A DNA stretch of 64,000 nucleotides from Siphlonurus alternatus (Eukaryota > Arthropoda > Insecta > Ephemeroptera > Siphlonuridae), in assembly GCA_949825025.1 (NCBI GenBank), contig OX463778.1:45842829-45906828 (forward strand). The letters are read 5' to 3'. Below the pieces are notes generated by a model. That model was not told the origin of the DNA. It did no database searches and saw only the letters and a list, made by a program, of their open reading frames with translations. Every line of letters starts with the position of its first letter. The first letter of the stretch is position 1. Positions 36,965 through 63,545 of this stretch are shown in pieces. The translations under genes were made by a program, and so were the position numbers.

Positions 36965-39430
36965 TCTTTATTAAACACAAATAGTGTACATATATTTATA
37001 TAGTCTAAAATTAAATAGTATAGATAATTATATAAATGTATATAATATATAATATGTATATAATATAGGCGTTAGATAAAAATGCTTGGAACTCTGTAAA
37101 TGAAACTGAAACTCTACAGGGGCTGCTGCTAAGCATGGGCACGAAAATCATGAGCGGTATAAGTAGACGGCTGTGCCGCGATTACCGTGTGGCTCGCAGT
37201 GGCTTCCCAGATCTCGTAGTATGGACACCTGGCCAAGCGAAGGTATGAATATAATATTATATACAACTTCAAATTTACTACAATGTAGCATTTATTTTGT
37301 TATATTTTAATAAAAAAACAAAATCATTATGATTATGACGAACAATTTGTTCTAAGACACTAATATATACCCACAGTTAAAGTTTACAATATCTAATTCT
37401 TTTCCTATGCATAAATATTATTGGGTGACTGGACACTTTTGTGAATAGTACAACCTTTTTCACGTCATCCTTTGGGCTTTGTGTACTGTTTTTATTTCTG
37501 TACCAATTCTCAACAAACAACTATTATTATTATTAATATTTAAATACTTAAATTATTTTTAATAACAAATAAATTATCGAATTGCAGGGTATAAAGTTAA
37601 CTTACTCAAATTTTTATTCAGATTTTTCCAATGGGCTTACGGGGTGTCATTTTTTTACTGGCTCATTCAAAAGAGGAGGTCGAAAAATAACCCTTAGATT
37701 TTTTTGAGATTTTTTTAAGCACTGCATCATACTTAGAATGGAGATTAAAAATGTCTCTTGACCTGGAGGCTCCATCCGCAACGCCTATGACGTCATTACT
37801 TTCTTTGGGTCAACTATAACAAACACGTTGCTATGGAAACAAATAATTATTTTTAATAAACAAGCAACAATGCAATAATTTTTTACAAGCAGCGCCTGCG
37901 TCGATCTCTTCTTGCCTAGCAGTCCTGAGTCAGGCCTGTGTTAATTCATGGACGGTCAAAATAGTTCAAAATATGTACACTTCAACGGAGAGCGCTGCAG
38001 TACTAATCAAAAAAGTAGAGGTGCCAATCACATAAAATATTCCTAAAATTGTGAACTCACATTTAAAGGCCATAATAATTTTTATTTGCACAAGTATATT
38101 ACGTGTAAAAAATACACTATTATTTGCAGTTTTATTAAAAAAATTAAAATACAATTTAAACAATATCAAAAAATTGTTTAGTTCTCATTTTTATGTTGGC
38201 ACCAATGTTAATTTCAAAATTCGCTGCGCAAAATTGTAAAAAGACGATCGCAACTGTTAGTACGGTGGCGCTCTGAGAGCATTTGCGTCAATAATTGGAA
38301 CTACGCTGCAAGATATCCCACCAAATCGCTTAGTGCAAGGCAAGAATCTATCGACGCAGGCGCTGTTTACAAGTGTTATATAGTTGAACCAAAGAATGTA
38401 GTGATGTCATAGGCATTGCGGATGGAGCCTCCAGGTCAAGAGACATTTTTAATCTCCATTCTAGGTATGATGCAGTGCTAAAAAAAATCGCAAAAAAATC
38501 TAAGGGATATTTTTCTACCTCCTCTTTTGATTGAGCCATTAAAAAAATTACACCCCGTAAGCCCATTCTGAAAACTTATTAATCAAGTACAATTTTGGAA
38601 ATTTGGCTTCTAAGGAGGAAAACCTCCAGGAGGTGGCACCAGTATACCTTCAATATAATATACTACACTATGTATATTAAATATTATATTCTTTTAATAG
38701 CTCCTGGACTGTGAAAAAAAATCTGAGAATCATAATTTTGAACCTTCTGTTCAAATGCAATAAAAAATTATTTAATTAAGGTTATCCATTTAAAAATTAA
38801 GTACTGAATTTAATGTTAACTCAATGCCAAGATAATTGTATTCAGCCAGTGTTCATATAATATAAGCATTAGTTAAACTTCAAAATAATATTCTCCAACT
38901 CATTCTTCTCATAAAAGATCCTGCTTAACACTGTATGAAAATTGAATCAAAATTTTACTCAATTGTTGTTATTTTTAGTGCAAATTCGTGGAAGTGAAAT
39001 CTTCCACAGACCACCTCTCGTCTAATCAACGAGTGTGGATTGACTACCTCATTAAAATTGGAGCAAAAGCTGAAGTTTGCCATGTTCAAAGTAAGTAATT
39101 TATTCCATTTAGAGGATTTTTACATTATAAAAATTGTTTCCCTGATCCAACTTTTGTTTGAACTGCAAAAAGACCAACTTTAATTAAGATTGCACTGCAT
39201 GAGATTTAATTCAGTAAAATAGTGGTTGCTTAATAATTGTAAAAGAAAATTCATTTTAATAGTGATAATGTTATTTATTATGTTAATGAAAGATACAGTT
39301 TAATTTATTTATAATTGGTTAGAACTGCAAAATTTAAAAAAAGAAAAACTATTTGTCATAATTTTTATTTCTCTTTTACACAGCTGTATCAGCAAAATAT
39401 TTGCAAGCAAACATCCAGGGAGAAGGTTGA
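18535..39430 (+). CDS. FAN1: FAN1 structure-specific nuclease, 13 visible exons
   Basis: FAN1 is a 5' flap endo/exonuclease acting with FANCD2-FANCI in DNA interstrand crosslink repair. Exons: 18535-19059 (possibly from 18477), 19139-19759, 26316-26661, 28557-28761, 28881-29102, 29171-29302, 29678-29909, 32346-32548, 33880-34001, 34684-34979, 37069-37242, 38979-39090, 39384-39430. All phases fit; from ATG 18535 this gives 1078 aa (human 1017). The first two exons encode a disordered Ser/Lys-rich N-terminus. Exon 3 matches the region preceding the SAP-like domain, exon 4 the SAP-like part (LRTMLDLLKVPELKTVMQQF), exons 5-8 the TPR-like middle, exons 9-13 the VRR-NUC domain. Catalytic residues are intact: GFPDLVVW and KFVEVKSS (PD...E-V-K). 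The intron after 34979 has a GC donor. Residues ECPNESCLH in frame upstream of the ATG suggest the end of a UBZ zinc finger, so a first exon is probably missing from this model. Confidence 0.92.
19824..19876 (+). mobile_element. 5S rRNA-derived fragment (SINE3-like)
   Basis: GGTTCTCGTTAGATCACCGA and the next 30 bases match the internal part of 5S rRNA (GAAGTTAAGCAACGTTGAGC), with changes. It ends abruptly before the TAATAATA tail of LINE-C. It is too short for a 5S gene. A second 5S-like segment is at 60448-60493. Confidence 0.65.
19908..23670 (-). mobile_element. LINE-C: nearly full-length non-LTR retrotransposon, two overlapping frames
   Basis: The main frame (23103 to 20224; open from about 23194) encodes an apurinic-type endonuclease then reverse transcriptase. 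Endonuclease signatures are LLWNVEGLKK, FTETFL, FTGDFNCR and STIDLLF. RT signatures are KASGPDFITNEHL, FVDFRKAFDSVNRNLL, GVLQGDPSSSLLFNLF and NLYADDLAII. A C-terminal zinc knuckle (CVCKLCNEYCSQYHLNIC) follows. A proline-rich upstream frame (23474-23097) overlaps it and may be ORF1 or the diverged 5' region. The frame has no internal stop, so this may be a recent copy. The 3' end carries AATAAA-like sequence and a (TAA)n tail. It lies in FAN1 intron 2, antisense to the gene. A second copy begins at 63546. Confidence 0.88.
24651..25094 (-). pseudogene. LINE-D fragment (RT C-terminus)
   Basis: One 147-codon frame (YSYCYSHLQYAIIFWGYST ... VHNYGTRQ ... LPDYIKNFGSFASFKKEL) matches the post-RT 'thumb' end of non-LTR elements and resembles the C-terminus of the 44.4-47.4-kb LINE. 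5' truncated; its upstream side abuts a tandem repeat. Confidence 0.8.
25091..25603. repeat. Tandem repeat, four units of 131 bp
   Basis: Units start with TCATAATTTTAGCACAATTT at 25091, 25222, 25353 and 25484. Each contains AGGGGTAG, CACCCTCAGGGGTGCGTCGG and GGTCGATTACCCC. Units differ by a few bases. The array lies exactly at the 5' break of the LINE-D fragment. Confidence 0.9.
25669..26095. mobile_element. Inverted-repeat MITE (AAAGGGGTACCAAAGTG ends)
   Basis: Arms of about 190 bp mirror each other: AAAGGGGTACCAAAGTGAAT on the left, ATTCACTTTGGTACCCCTAT on the right. The centre is unusually GC-rich (CCCGCAGCAGCCGCTGATAC). Confidence 0.75.
26889..26959 (-). ncRNA. Hammerhead ribozyme, type I, copy 1
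   Basis: Minus strand core: stem I 5' strand GCCATG (26945-26940), CTGATGA (26939-26933), stem II GGCC/GGCC with loop CAGTA (26932-26920), GAAA (26919-26916), a two-pair stem III closing loop AGCT, then GTC with predicted cleavage between 26908 and 26907, and stem I 3' strand CATGGC (26907-26902). All invariant core bases are present. Outer stem I continues beyond an internal loop. Confidence 0.85.
27032..27039 (-). promoter_or_regulatory. TATA box of retrozyme unit 1
   Basis: GGTATAAAAGG reads on the minus strand, about 90 bases before the ribozyme, with a CCAAT box further upstream. It is the counterpart of the plus-strand box at 27591. Confidence 0.55.
27548..27597 (+). promoter_or_regulatory. 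CCAAT and TATA boxes of retrozyme unit 2
   Basis: CCAAT at 27548-27552 and TATAAAA at 27591-27597 are spaced 43 bp apart, as in an RNA polymerase II promoter. They lie about 90 bp ahead of the ribozyme. The same pair is conserved in the inverted unit. Activity is inferred. Confidence 0.55.
27671..27739 (+). ncRNA. Hammerhead ribozyme, type I, copy 2
   Basis: Core: GCCATG (27685-27690), CTGATGA (27691-27697), stem II GGCC-CAGTA-GGCC (27698-27710), GAAA (27711-27714), stem III of two pairs (A714-T721, C715-G720) with loop AACT, cleavage site after C27722, then CATGGC (27723-27728) closing a six-pair inner stem I. Past an internal loop (27680-27684 / 27729-27730) the strands pair again at 27671-27679 with 27731-27739, with one T-T mismatch. 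The tiny stem III is typical of ribozymes in animal retrozymes and Penelope-like elements. Confidence 0.88.
29969..30299. mobile_element. Snapback MITE, 'TCTGAAAAAATTCAGA' family, copy 2
   Basis: The ends AATGGACAACATACAT and, inverted, ATGTATGTTGTCCATT bound arms of about 130 bp. It lies in a FAN1 intron. Confidence 0.75.
30541..31730 (-). pseudogene. LINE-B copy 2 with (TTTA)n 3' tail
   Basis: On the minus strand: RT box YADDIVLLIIGKTLDELI (31699-31478), then a frame with MSWQVHIIELNKKLAKINF and IITCGILLWGSS-like text (31421-31104), then QSNKEVTGRNTRQSNLLHKK (31120-30842), a 3' UTR and the tail at 30541-30656. Frames are broken, so it is a dead 5'-truncated copy. The tetranucleotide microsatellite is the LINE tail. 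Confidence 0.85.
32101..32185. repeat. (ATATT)n pentanucleotide repeat
   Basis: About sixteen ATATT-type units, nearly perfect, in the intron before the FAN1 exon at 32346. Confidence 0.9.
32706..32860 (-). mobile_element. Probable retroposon 3' end with (TTCTA)n tail
   Basis: On the minus strand the text ends in CTAAATAAAGACATTATTC followed by TTCTA repeats (32712-32745), as at other LINE ends in this window. No RT is left, so family is unknown. Confidence 0.45.
33328..33655. mobile_element. Inverted-repeat element, second copy of the 8760 family
   Basis: The ends ACGGCTTCAACTTTGATATT and, inverted, AAAAAGCTGAAGCC, with inner ATGTCAAACTTGTTAGTGCA, match the layout at 8760-9060. The GC-rich core (33430-33590) differs. 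Confidence 0.6.
34177..34542. mobile_element. hAT-like MITE (outer), 8-bp target duplication
   Basis: The left end CAGTCGCAGATCTGG and right end CTGGATCCGCGCCTG are inverted and flanked by TAAGCTAT and TAAGCTGT (7 of 8 identical). It carries long C/G runs and contains another hAT-like element. A diverged relative is at 56890-57077. Confidence 0.7.
34332..34505. mobile_element. hAT-like MITE nested in 34177-34542
   Basis: The termini CAGGGGCGGATCCAG and CCTGGATCCGCGCCTG are inverted; flanks CTCTTCCC / CCCTTCCC agree at 7 of 8. It is homologous, in inverted orientation, to the element at 61442-61611. Confidence 0.75.
35641..35992. mobile_element. Snapback MITE, AGGGTAAGG family, copy 3
   Basis: 352 bp, TA-flanked, same ends as copies 1 and 2 and very similar to them, so this family moved recently. 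It lies in a FAN1 intron. Confidence 0.85.
36324..36857. mobile_element. Foldback MITE (TATCAGGAAAAAA ends)
   Basis: The arms AGAGTGTCTATCAGGAAAAA and, inverted, AGTGAATATCAGGAAAAAA mirror over about 240 bp. Inner text is distantly shared with 16434-17114. Confidence 0.65.
36905..37010 (-). mobile_element. (TA)n plus short LINE 3'-end
   Basis: A (TA)n tract (36918-36960) is followed by TTCTTTATTAAACACAAATA and GTGTACATAT, which match the 3' end of LINE-C in inverse orientation. The microsatellite looks like the tail of a severely truncated copy. It ends about 60 bp before a FAN1 exon. Confidence 0.6.
37620..38582. mobile_element. Inverted-repeat element, 960 bp, related to 43290-43798
   Basis: Arms of about 230 bp share AATGGGCTTACGGGGTGT, AAAAGAGGAGGTCGAAAAAT and GACCTGGAGGCTCCATCCGC. 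The longer centre has no convincing frame. It lies in a FAN1 intron. Confidence 0.7.
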
Positions 39431-39629
39431 GGAGACTTTATCCCCTCCCAAAATTTTGAGTTGAATGAACAAAGACATAATACCATACTTCATAGTCTTT
39501 ATATTTGTATATTTAATAAAAGAAAAAGAGTTCCTCCTAGAAATCATTAGAAAATGTTTGGAACTGTTCGGAATGAAGTATGCTTGGTGGTCCCCAAGTT
39601 CAAGCTTGGAAGTTGACGAAGATGCTGAC

Positions 39630-57534
<17,905 letters not shown>

Positions 57535-57652
57535 TCAAGTTATGATAAGATAAGATATAGAATCATATAGATCCGACACAACATGTACGTGTAATGTTTA
57601 ATATATTATTCTGCACTCTGCAGTGTTTGCAGTATGTACTATGTACCCGTAC

Positions 57653-58000
57653 TAAAGACCTTCAGTTGGAACCTGTTTGAACGCTCAGTTGGGCTTGGGC
57701 GTTGGACCGTGTCTAGCAGAAAAACATGTAAATTGTAAAAAAATTGTTGGCAATCTCTTCTCTGGGTTATCTGTTATCTCTGTGCTTGCACTCACAGGCC
57801 TCACACACACACTCTGCTCACACACAGCCAAAAAAAAAGCCGGAGAGGCCAAGCATAGGCATAGAGCTAATCAGCTAATATTAGAGGCCAAGGCAAAAAC
57901 AAAAACATCTGTGATAATAAAAAATATGAGCATCTGGGACGATCACCTCAAACATGAATCGGAGGATCCGTATACGCATAATGGTATGATACACTGTTGA
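57653..58000 (+). other. Open frame opposite the TRIP4 promoter, unassigned
   Basis: A 107-codon frame starting at 57677 runs divergently from TRIP4, 143 bp from its ATG. It has a hydrophobic stretch (SGLSVISVLALTGL) and a basic segment (KKKAGEAKHRHR). I recognise no family, so it may be an exon or chance. The stretch 58001-59132 shows only AT-rich low-complexity sequence. Confidence 0.15.
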
Positions 58001-59132
58001 ATACACGCTTTTCATTGGCTAAAATATGAAATTGATGATGTCATCAAAGTAAAAACTCTTGATCAAACATCGAGATTGGTTAAAAGTTAAAACTTAGGAC
58101 CTGCTTAGAGTGCTTAGGACTTAGGACTCAGTGAGGACGATTTAGTACATTTTTTACATGTTACCAGTTACCAGTTATTTATTTGCTTCATGGAAGAGAA
58201 ACAAGAAATAAGAAAAGTTGGCATTGAACCATTGATTGACAATTGATTGGAACGATTGGAAGATAATTTCAAAGTTTTCAAACACAAATAAAAGAGATCT
58301 AGATTTCTAAGAAACACAGAACCACAGAACACAGACGATCGAAAGGAAGGTGATTATTTTTTAGTTTCAAGTTTCGCTAATTTGACCTACGCCCTATATA
58401 TACGCGTTAAAATATGTTCGTACATGTATGCATAATATGCAGCATGTATGTATGGTATATATTTAATTATATGCATATCCAGCATATTATATATGCTGGC
58501 CGGATATAGCATAGATACATTTATTCTAATGGGTTATGCACGCGGCCCTTGGGCGCCGCCAAGTCTACACGTATACATAAACCATGATGCAGTTAACTAT
58601 TATAAGATTGCTCTCTTTGCCCTTGACCCTTGATTGCCCTTGGGAACTATCAAATACATATTTAGAGGTCGACTATTTTACTCGACTTGCTTATAGAGTT
58701 GCTGGTGCTGTTGGATGAACTGCAGGCTGACTGGCTTATACTGTTATTAAGACTTTTGCAATTATAATTAAGTTACAAGGTATCGTATGCATACCCGCTG
58801 CTAGAATATATAATATATATATTATGCATATAGTAATGCATACATATTATAATATGCATAATATAATAATACAGAGTGCATGTGGCAGTATTGGAACAAC
58901 CATCATGCAGAAATGGATTTGTGATGTTTTAGCCAGGTTTTAGCTTACTTTTCATGTTTTCGGGTTCTTACATATATGAGGTATAGTCGTAGAGTTCAGT
59001 ATTACATGCCCATGAGTTATGACTGTTATGAGGTTAAAAAAACGGTATTTTAACAATAAAAATATCAATAAAATAGGCCATTTTGCATATATGTGACATA
59101 CTATACGTACTGATGTATAACAGCTAGCCCAT

Positions 59133-59268
59133 AAAGTAAAGAGTAAAGATTGGTTTATACTGCGGCAGTTGTGGTTACACCACTATGGCTCACAGTTTGG
59201 GGTCCTGCGTGCGGTCACTAGCTCCCTGAACTTCTCAATCCTATCCACGCCCACCTTTACCTCCGCAT
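59133..59268 (-). mobile_element. LINE-A 3'-end fragment, inverted
   Basis: The reverse complement matches the LINE-A terminus: GGAGGTAAAGGTGGGCGTGG through AGTTCAGGGAGCT to CAGTATAAACCAATCTTTAC and a TTTACT tail. Confidence 0.75.
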
Positions 59269-59767
59269 AATAATATGAAGGACTATGCTTTACCAGAGTT
59301 TACCGACGAGTATCTCATAATTCCATTTTTACATGTTTGGTATACCCCAAAAATGGCAGTATTCCCCTGGCTTTGAACCATTGCACTTCCGGTTCATTGA
59401 CAAAAATTGGCATCCATCCTGGCTGAGGTTTCCACGTTTCCCTAAGTCACAGGCAAATGTCAGGATAGATTGCAAGGTCGTGGCCGCCCCCGTTCCAGAA
59501 GAGCCCGCGAAACGCTCAAGTTAGGGTTTCGGAAGGTTCGGGGTTTCAAAGTAGTGTACGCAGTATAAGTAGTATATAATTGGTAAGTAGCTAAGTAGAA
59601 GTACCCAATAGGGTTAATAAAAAAAGTCAAGAGGTTTGGATTTGGAGACATAGGTGTTCAGAGGATGATGGTTTCCAGGGATGGTATAGCTCTGCCGTCA
59701 CACACAGCCATTGTCCAACTCATACCCGTTGTTTGCCTCCTTGTGGAAGCGGCATTGGCATAATTAT

Positions 59768-60195
59768 ATTATTTATTTATTTTATTTTTTATTTATTTTA
59801 TTTATTCACATTAAATACCAGTTGGTACATTGTGACTACATTATACAGTTATTTAATATCTGAAAACACAAAAAAAAATTAGTAAAACAATACATACATA
59901 CAATTTATAATATACAAATAATTCCAATATATATAAAACAAAGATTATCAGAAATAAGAATTGACACGTTCATTATTAATATTTTTCTTGTGAATAGAAT
60001 AACAATTCTTTTTAATAAGATAAGTAAACAATTGTGTCTTAAAAATTGATATACTTTCAATTTGTTTTAAAGAATCAGGAAGTTTATTATACAATAACGA
60101 GCTCAGAAGGAAATGATCTCTTTTAGCATATACATGCATTACAGTGGCCCCATGAAACTTTTGTCCTCTAAAACTTTTATTCATTAGTTTTTTTC
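59768..60195 (-). pseudogene. LINE-B copy 4, 3' end with (TTTA)n tail
   Basis: The frame 60184-59948 reads LSSLLYNKLPDSLKQIES and FTYLIKKNCYSI, matching LINE-B's C-terminus; the tail at 59768-59806 is TTTAT-rich, followed by TTGGTACATTGTGACTACAT as at 30675. Confidence 0.8.
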
Positions 60196-60439
60196 TTTTA
60201 TGGATTCAATGTTATGAGGTTGGAGCTCAAGGTGAAGTTAATGAGTAAGGATACGGAAGGGAAAGGATGGGTTCACAGCCTGTTATATACAGGTGTCCCA
60301 GCAGTCGTTAAGATGAGACTGAGGGAAAAGTGGAAAATCTCAGTCAGGACAGACACAATTTTTTAGCAATGGACAAAAGTGATGCCTAAATCCTGAGGAT
60401 TTACACACAAATGCATCACATACTGCACTGGATGGAAAA

Positions 60440-60520
60440 TGCTTGAAACGGTCACCCATCCAAGTACTAACCACATTCAACGTATAATTAAGACACATGA
60501 TACCTATCAGTCTCTGCTTC
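60440..60520 (-). mobile_element. 5S rRNA-derived SINE segment
   Basis: On the minus strand, GTGGTTAGTACTTGGATGGG plus flanking bases (60493-60448) match the 5S rRNA internal region that follows the part seen at 19824-19876. Sequence after it (TTTCCATCCAGTGCAG) is not 5S, so this is a fused SINE body and not a gene. Confidence 0.65.
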
Positions 60521-60619
60521 AAGTCTGAACCAAAAGCTATAATGCTGGTAACCCTGAATAATAGCTACGTACTATAACTTATGCTATAATTTAAATGTAA
60601 ATTTGTTTCTAGCTTCAAA

Positions 60620-62700
60620 ATGACTTCCTCGTCTCAAGTAATTGATTCCAACTGCATGACGCTGACCAGATATGTGTTGGCTGAGCAGAGGAAAATACCA
60701 GGTGCTACTGGAGACTTAACACAGCTTCTCAGCAGCTTACAGTCTGCAATCAAGGCTGTAAGCTCGGCTGTGAGAAAAGCTGGAATTGCCAACTTGTAAG
60801 TGCATTTGCTGTACCATTCTCTGGAAAATAGTTTTGCCATTATGATAAGTACTGTATGTGTTTATCATAACGTAATACATTTGAGTGGCAAAGATGGCAG
60901 TATGATTTTAAAAATACCGGTACATGCATTGAAAGTAACGGACACTTGTTTTTGAAATTCTGACACTAATTAATTTATAAGGGACAGTTCCAAAGAGTAA
61001 TTGATTTTGTTTAATCCATGACAGGCTAATTTAATGTTATATATTGTGGTGTTAAAATGTAATTTTCTTTATAAGTTCCAAGTTCCTAATTTTCTTTATG
61101 AGTTCCAGTTTCTTACTGATTTAGTAAGACATAACCTGAGACAACCTGACTCAATTTACAAATCTTAACAGGTATGGAATTGCGGGCTCAACGAACGTGC
61201 AGGGTGAAGAGGTGAAGAAGCTTGATGTGCTGTCCAACGAACTTTTCATCAACCTGCTTCGCTCGTCGTACACTACGTGCCTGCTGGTCAGTGAGGAGAA
61301 TGAAACTGTCATTGAGGTAGAAATTGAGAAGCAGGGCAAGTACATAGTGTGCTTTGACCCCCTGGATGGATCTTCTAATATTGACTGCCTCGTCTCTATC
61401 GGCTCCATCTTTGCAATTTACAGGTAATAATAATATACAGTCAGGCGCGGATCCAAGGGGGGGGGGGGCGATCGCCCCCCCCCCCCCAAAGGCCCCAAAA
61501 TACATTGAAGGTATTACCACCCCCACCCATCGACCCCCCTCCCACCCCAAAATTTAACATTGCGGGATAGGGCACCGCCCCCTCCAAAGCCGCGGGCTGG
61601 ATCCGCCTCTGTATACAGTTAACAAAATCAAGATTTTCCAATAAGGTACAGTGCAATATATTGTATATTAAAAGTTTATAAAACTTGTGATTTCACCCCC
61701 TCCCTGATACTCCACTCATCATTCAGTGGTGTAGACAACGGTGGTTTTGGCGTTGCCCCCTTTTTTCCTGCATATAGCAAAAGCCTCCAGATTTTTTCCT
61801 GGCTACGTCACTAGTTAGCTGTCATTATTGACTTTTTAAATTACGTATTATAAGAGTAAGATAACGCCACCAATGAAAAAAAAAAAAAATTATGAAAAAA
61901 ATTTAAAATGTTCTCCTCTACACCTCCTACCAGTAGCTAAAATATCAGGTATACAAATACGATCTAGTTTTTGAGTTATGAATTTTTGAAGTTGACTACT
62001 TAAACATGGAGAAATGGAAATTCCATGTTAAATTAGTTAACTTTAAAAATTCATGCGAGGGATTTTTTTAACATCGTTGGCATTATCTTACCCTTATAAC
62101 TGCATGCGTCATTTCTTTTTTCTTGTGTTTAAACAGGAAAGGTCATGATGACCCACCTTCTCTGAAAGATGCTCTTCAACCTGGCAAACAAATTGTTGCA
62201 GCTGGCTACGCTCTCTATGGAAGTGCCACTATGATGGTACTCTCAACTGGTCAAGGAGTCAATGGTTTTACTCTAGACCCGGTATGAAAAATAAATTTCT
62301 GAGGGAGGGGAAAAAAAAATATCAGTAAGATAATATATGTCACATATAACTCACACTTTTCTTCAATTCATTTCAGGCCATTGGTGAGTTTGTGTTAACT
62401 GATTCTAACATGAAGATACCAACCCGTGGTAAAATCTACAGCATCAACGAAGGGTATTCCTACTTATGGGATCCTGCTGTCTCTGAGTATGTTGCAAGTA
62501 AAAAGGATCCCAAGGTAATAATAATTTGTCCTTGTTTTCCCCTTGTAAATGTATGAAAAAATCTTATGGCAATTCTTTTTCAGTGTGGTAAGCCCTATGG
62601 TGCAAGATATGTGGGATCTATGGTAGCTGATGTTCATCGTACACTCAAATATGGTGGAGTCTTCATGTACCCTGCAACCAAGGATTCTCCAAAGGGAAAG
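60620..62700 (+). CDS. FBP: Fructose-1,6-bisphosphatase, first five exons (partial)
   Basis: Fructose-1,6-bisphosphatase hydrolyses fructose 1,6-bisphosphate to fructose 6-phosphate, the regulated step of gluconeogenesis, in the cytosol. Exons: 60620-60795, 61172-61423, 62137-62281, 62377-62514, 62584-62700; 276 codons, GT-AG borders, phases fit. It starts [20 protein letters not shown]; an acceptor-like TTTCTAG just upstream suggests a 5' UTR intron. [10 protein letters not shown] corresponds to the AMP-inhibition site, [21 protein letters not shown] to the dynamic loop, [15 protein letters not shown] to the metal and phosphate site, and [17 protein letters not shown] to the substrate/dimer region. 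The last ~60 residues (LRLLYECNPMA-type exon) are not in the window. Introns hold an hAT MITE and AGGGTAAGG MITEs. FBP1 versus FBP2 cannot be told. Confidence 0.93.
61442..61611. mobile_element. hAT-like MITE with perfect 8-bp duplication
   Basis: The ends CAGGCGCGGATCCA and TGGATCCGCCTCTG are inverted; TATACAGT flanks both sides exactly (61434-61441, 61612-61619). 170 bp, G/C-run rich. Homologous to 34332-34505. Confidence 0.85.
61724..61814. mobile_element. Possible small hAT-like remnant
   Basis: CAGTGGTGTAGACAACGG and, at the right, CTGGCTACGTCACTAG form imperfect inverted ends of the common CAGTGGCGTAGC type. No clear duplication. Confidence 0.4.
61853..62094. mobile_element. Snapback MITE, AGGGTAAGG family, copy 4 (shortened)
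   Basis: The ends AGAGTAAGATAACGCC and, inverted, AGGGTAAGATAATGCC are TA-flanked. It is 242 bp; part of the right arm is deleted. Confidence 0.8.
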
Positions 62701-62744
62701 GTAAGCCTCCCATTGTAAAACACTATATATAGCTGTAAACATAT

Positions 62745-62800
62745 TATTATTTTTTTTATTTGATTTATTTATTCACATTAAATATTAAAAAAAATTAAAC
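62745..62800 (-). mobile_element. LINE-B tail fragment
   Basis: TTTATTTATTCACATTAAAT matches the tail junction of LINE-B copies at 30656 and 59806. Confidence 0.5.
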
Positions 62801-62932
62801 GCTTAACAATTCTGTATTATACTGAAGAGAGCAAGGAATATTTAAAAAAAAAAAAAAGAAACAAAGTATAGTGAGCTGCATGCAGTCCTTCAAATGTATA
62901 ATTATATATATTTTTTTGTGAATATAGTTTTA

Positions 62933-63472
62933 AGGCTATGGTAACACGCCTAATCGGCCTAATGTTAAAAAAAAATCCCTCGCATAAAAATTATGAAAAA
63001 AAAAATAATAAAATTTTCTCCTATACAATCCCCATCAGTAGCTAAAATATCAGGTATAAGGCCGTTGCATGAGCAACGCAATCAGTCTACTTTACAGGGG
63101 CTGAGTGAAAACATGCGCACGCAAGCCACCATGCTGGATTATTGGTAGAGAACACTGCGTGCAGGCAAAAGATTAAAAATTTTAAATTATTTAAATGAAA
63201 ATAAAAAATGTGAGGTGAGCAAAATTTTTAAAATAAAACTTACAAACTTTTGCTCACCTCAGAGTTTTGAATCATTTCTTTATATAATTATATTTTTAAA
63301 TACTTTTTTTAATATTTTGTCCTATACTTACACATTGCATAGCTCCACTGGTCCACCATCGACGACTGGCGGACAACTGTTGAAACTCACGATCTGACGT
63401 CACATGCAAGCGCCTAATACAAACTCAAGCTAGTTTTTGAGTTATGAATTTTTGAAGTTGACTATTTAAGGG
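62933..63472. mobile_element. Snapback MITE, AGGGTAAGG family, copy 5, interrupted
   Basis: The left arm at 62933-63060 (AGGCTATGGTAACACGCC ... TATCAGGTATAA) and a piece of the central region at 63430-63472 (TTTTTGAGTTATGAATTTTT) are separated by about 370 bp of other sequence with its own inverted stretch GGTGAGCAAAATTTT / AACTTTTGCTCACC (63214-63263). Confidence 0.55.
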
Positions 63473-63545
63473 CATTGGGTGTAGCACCGATAGTTGGCAA
63501 CACTGATGTATCTTCACCATGTGAATTTTTGATCATTGCTCCTCT

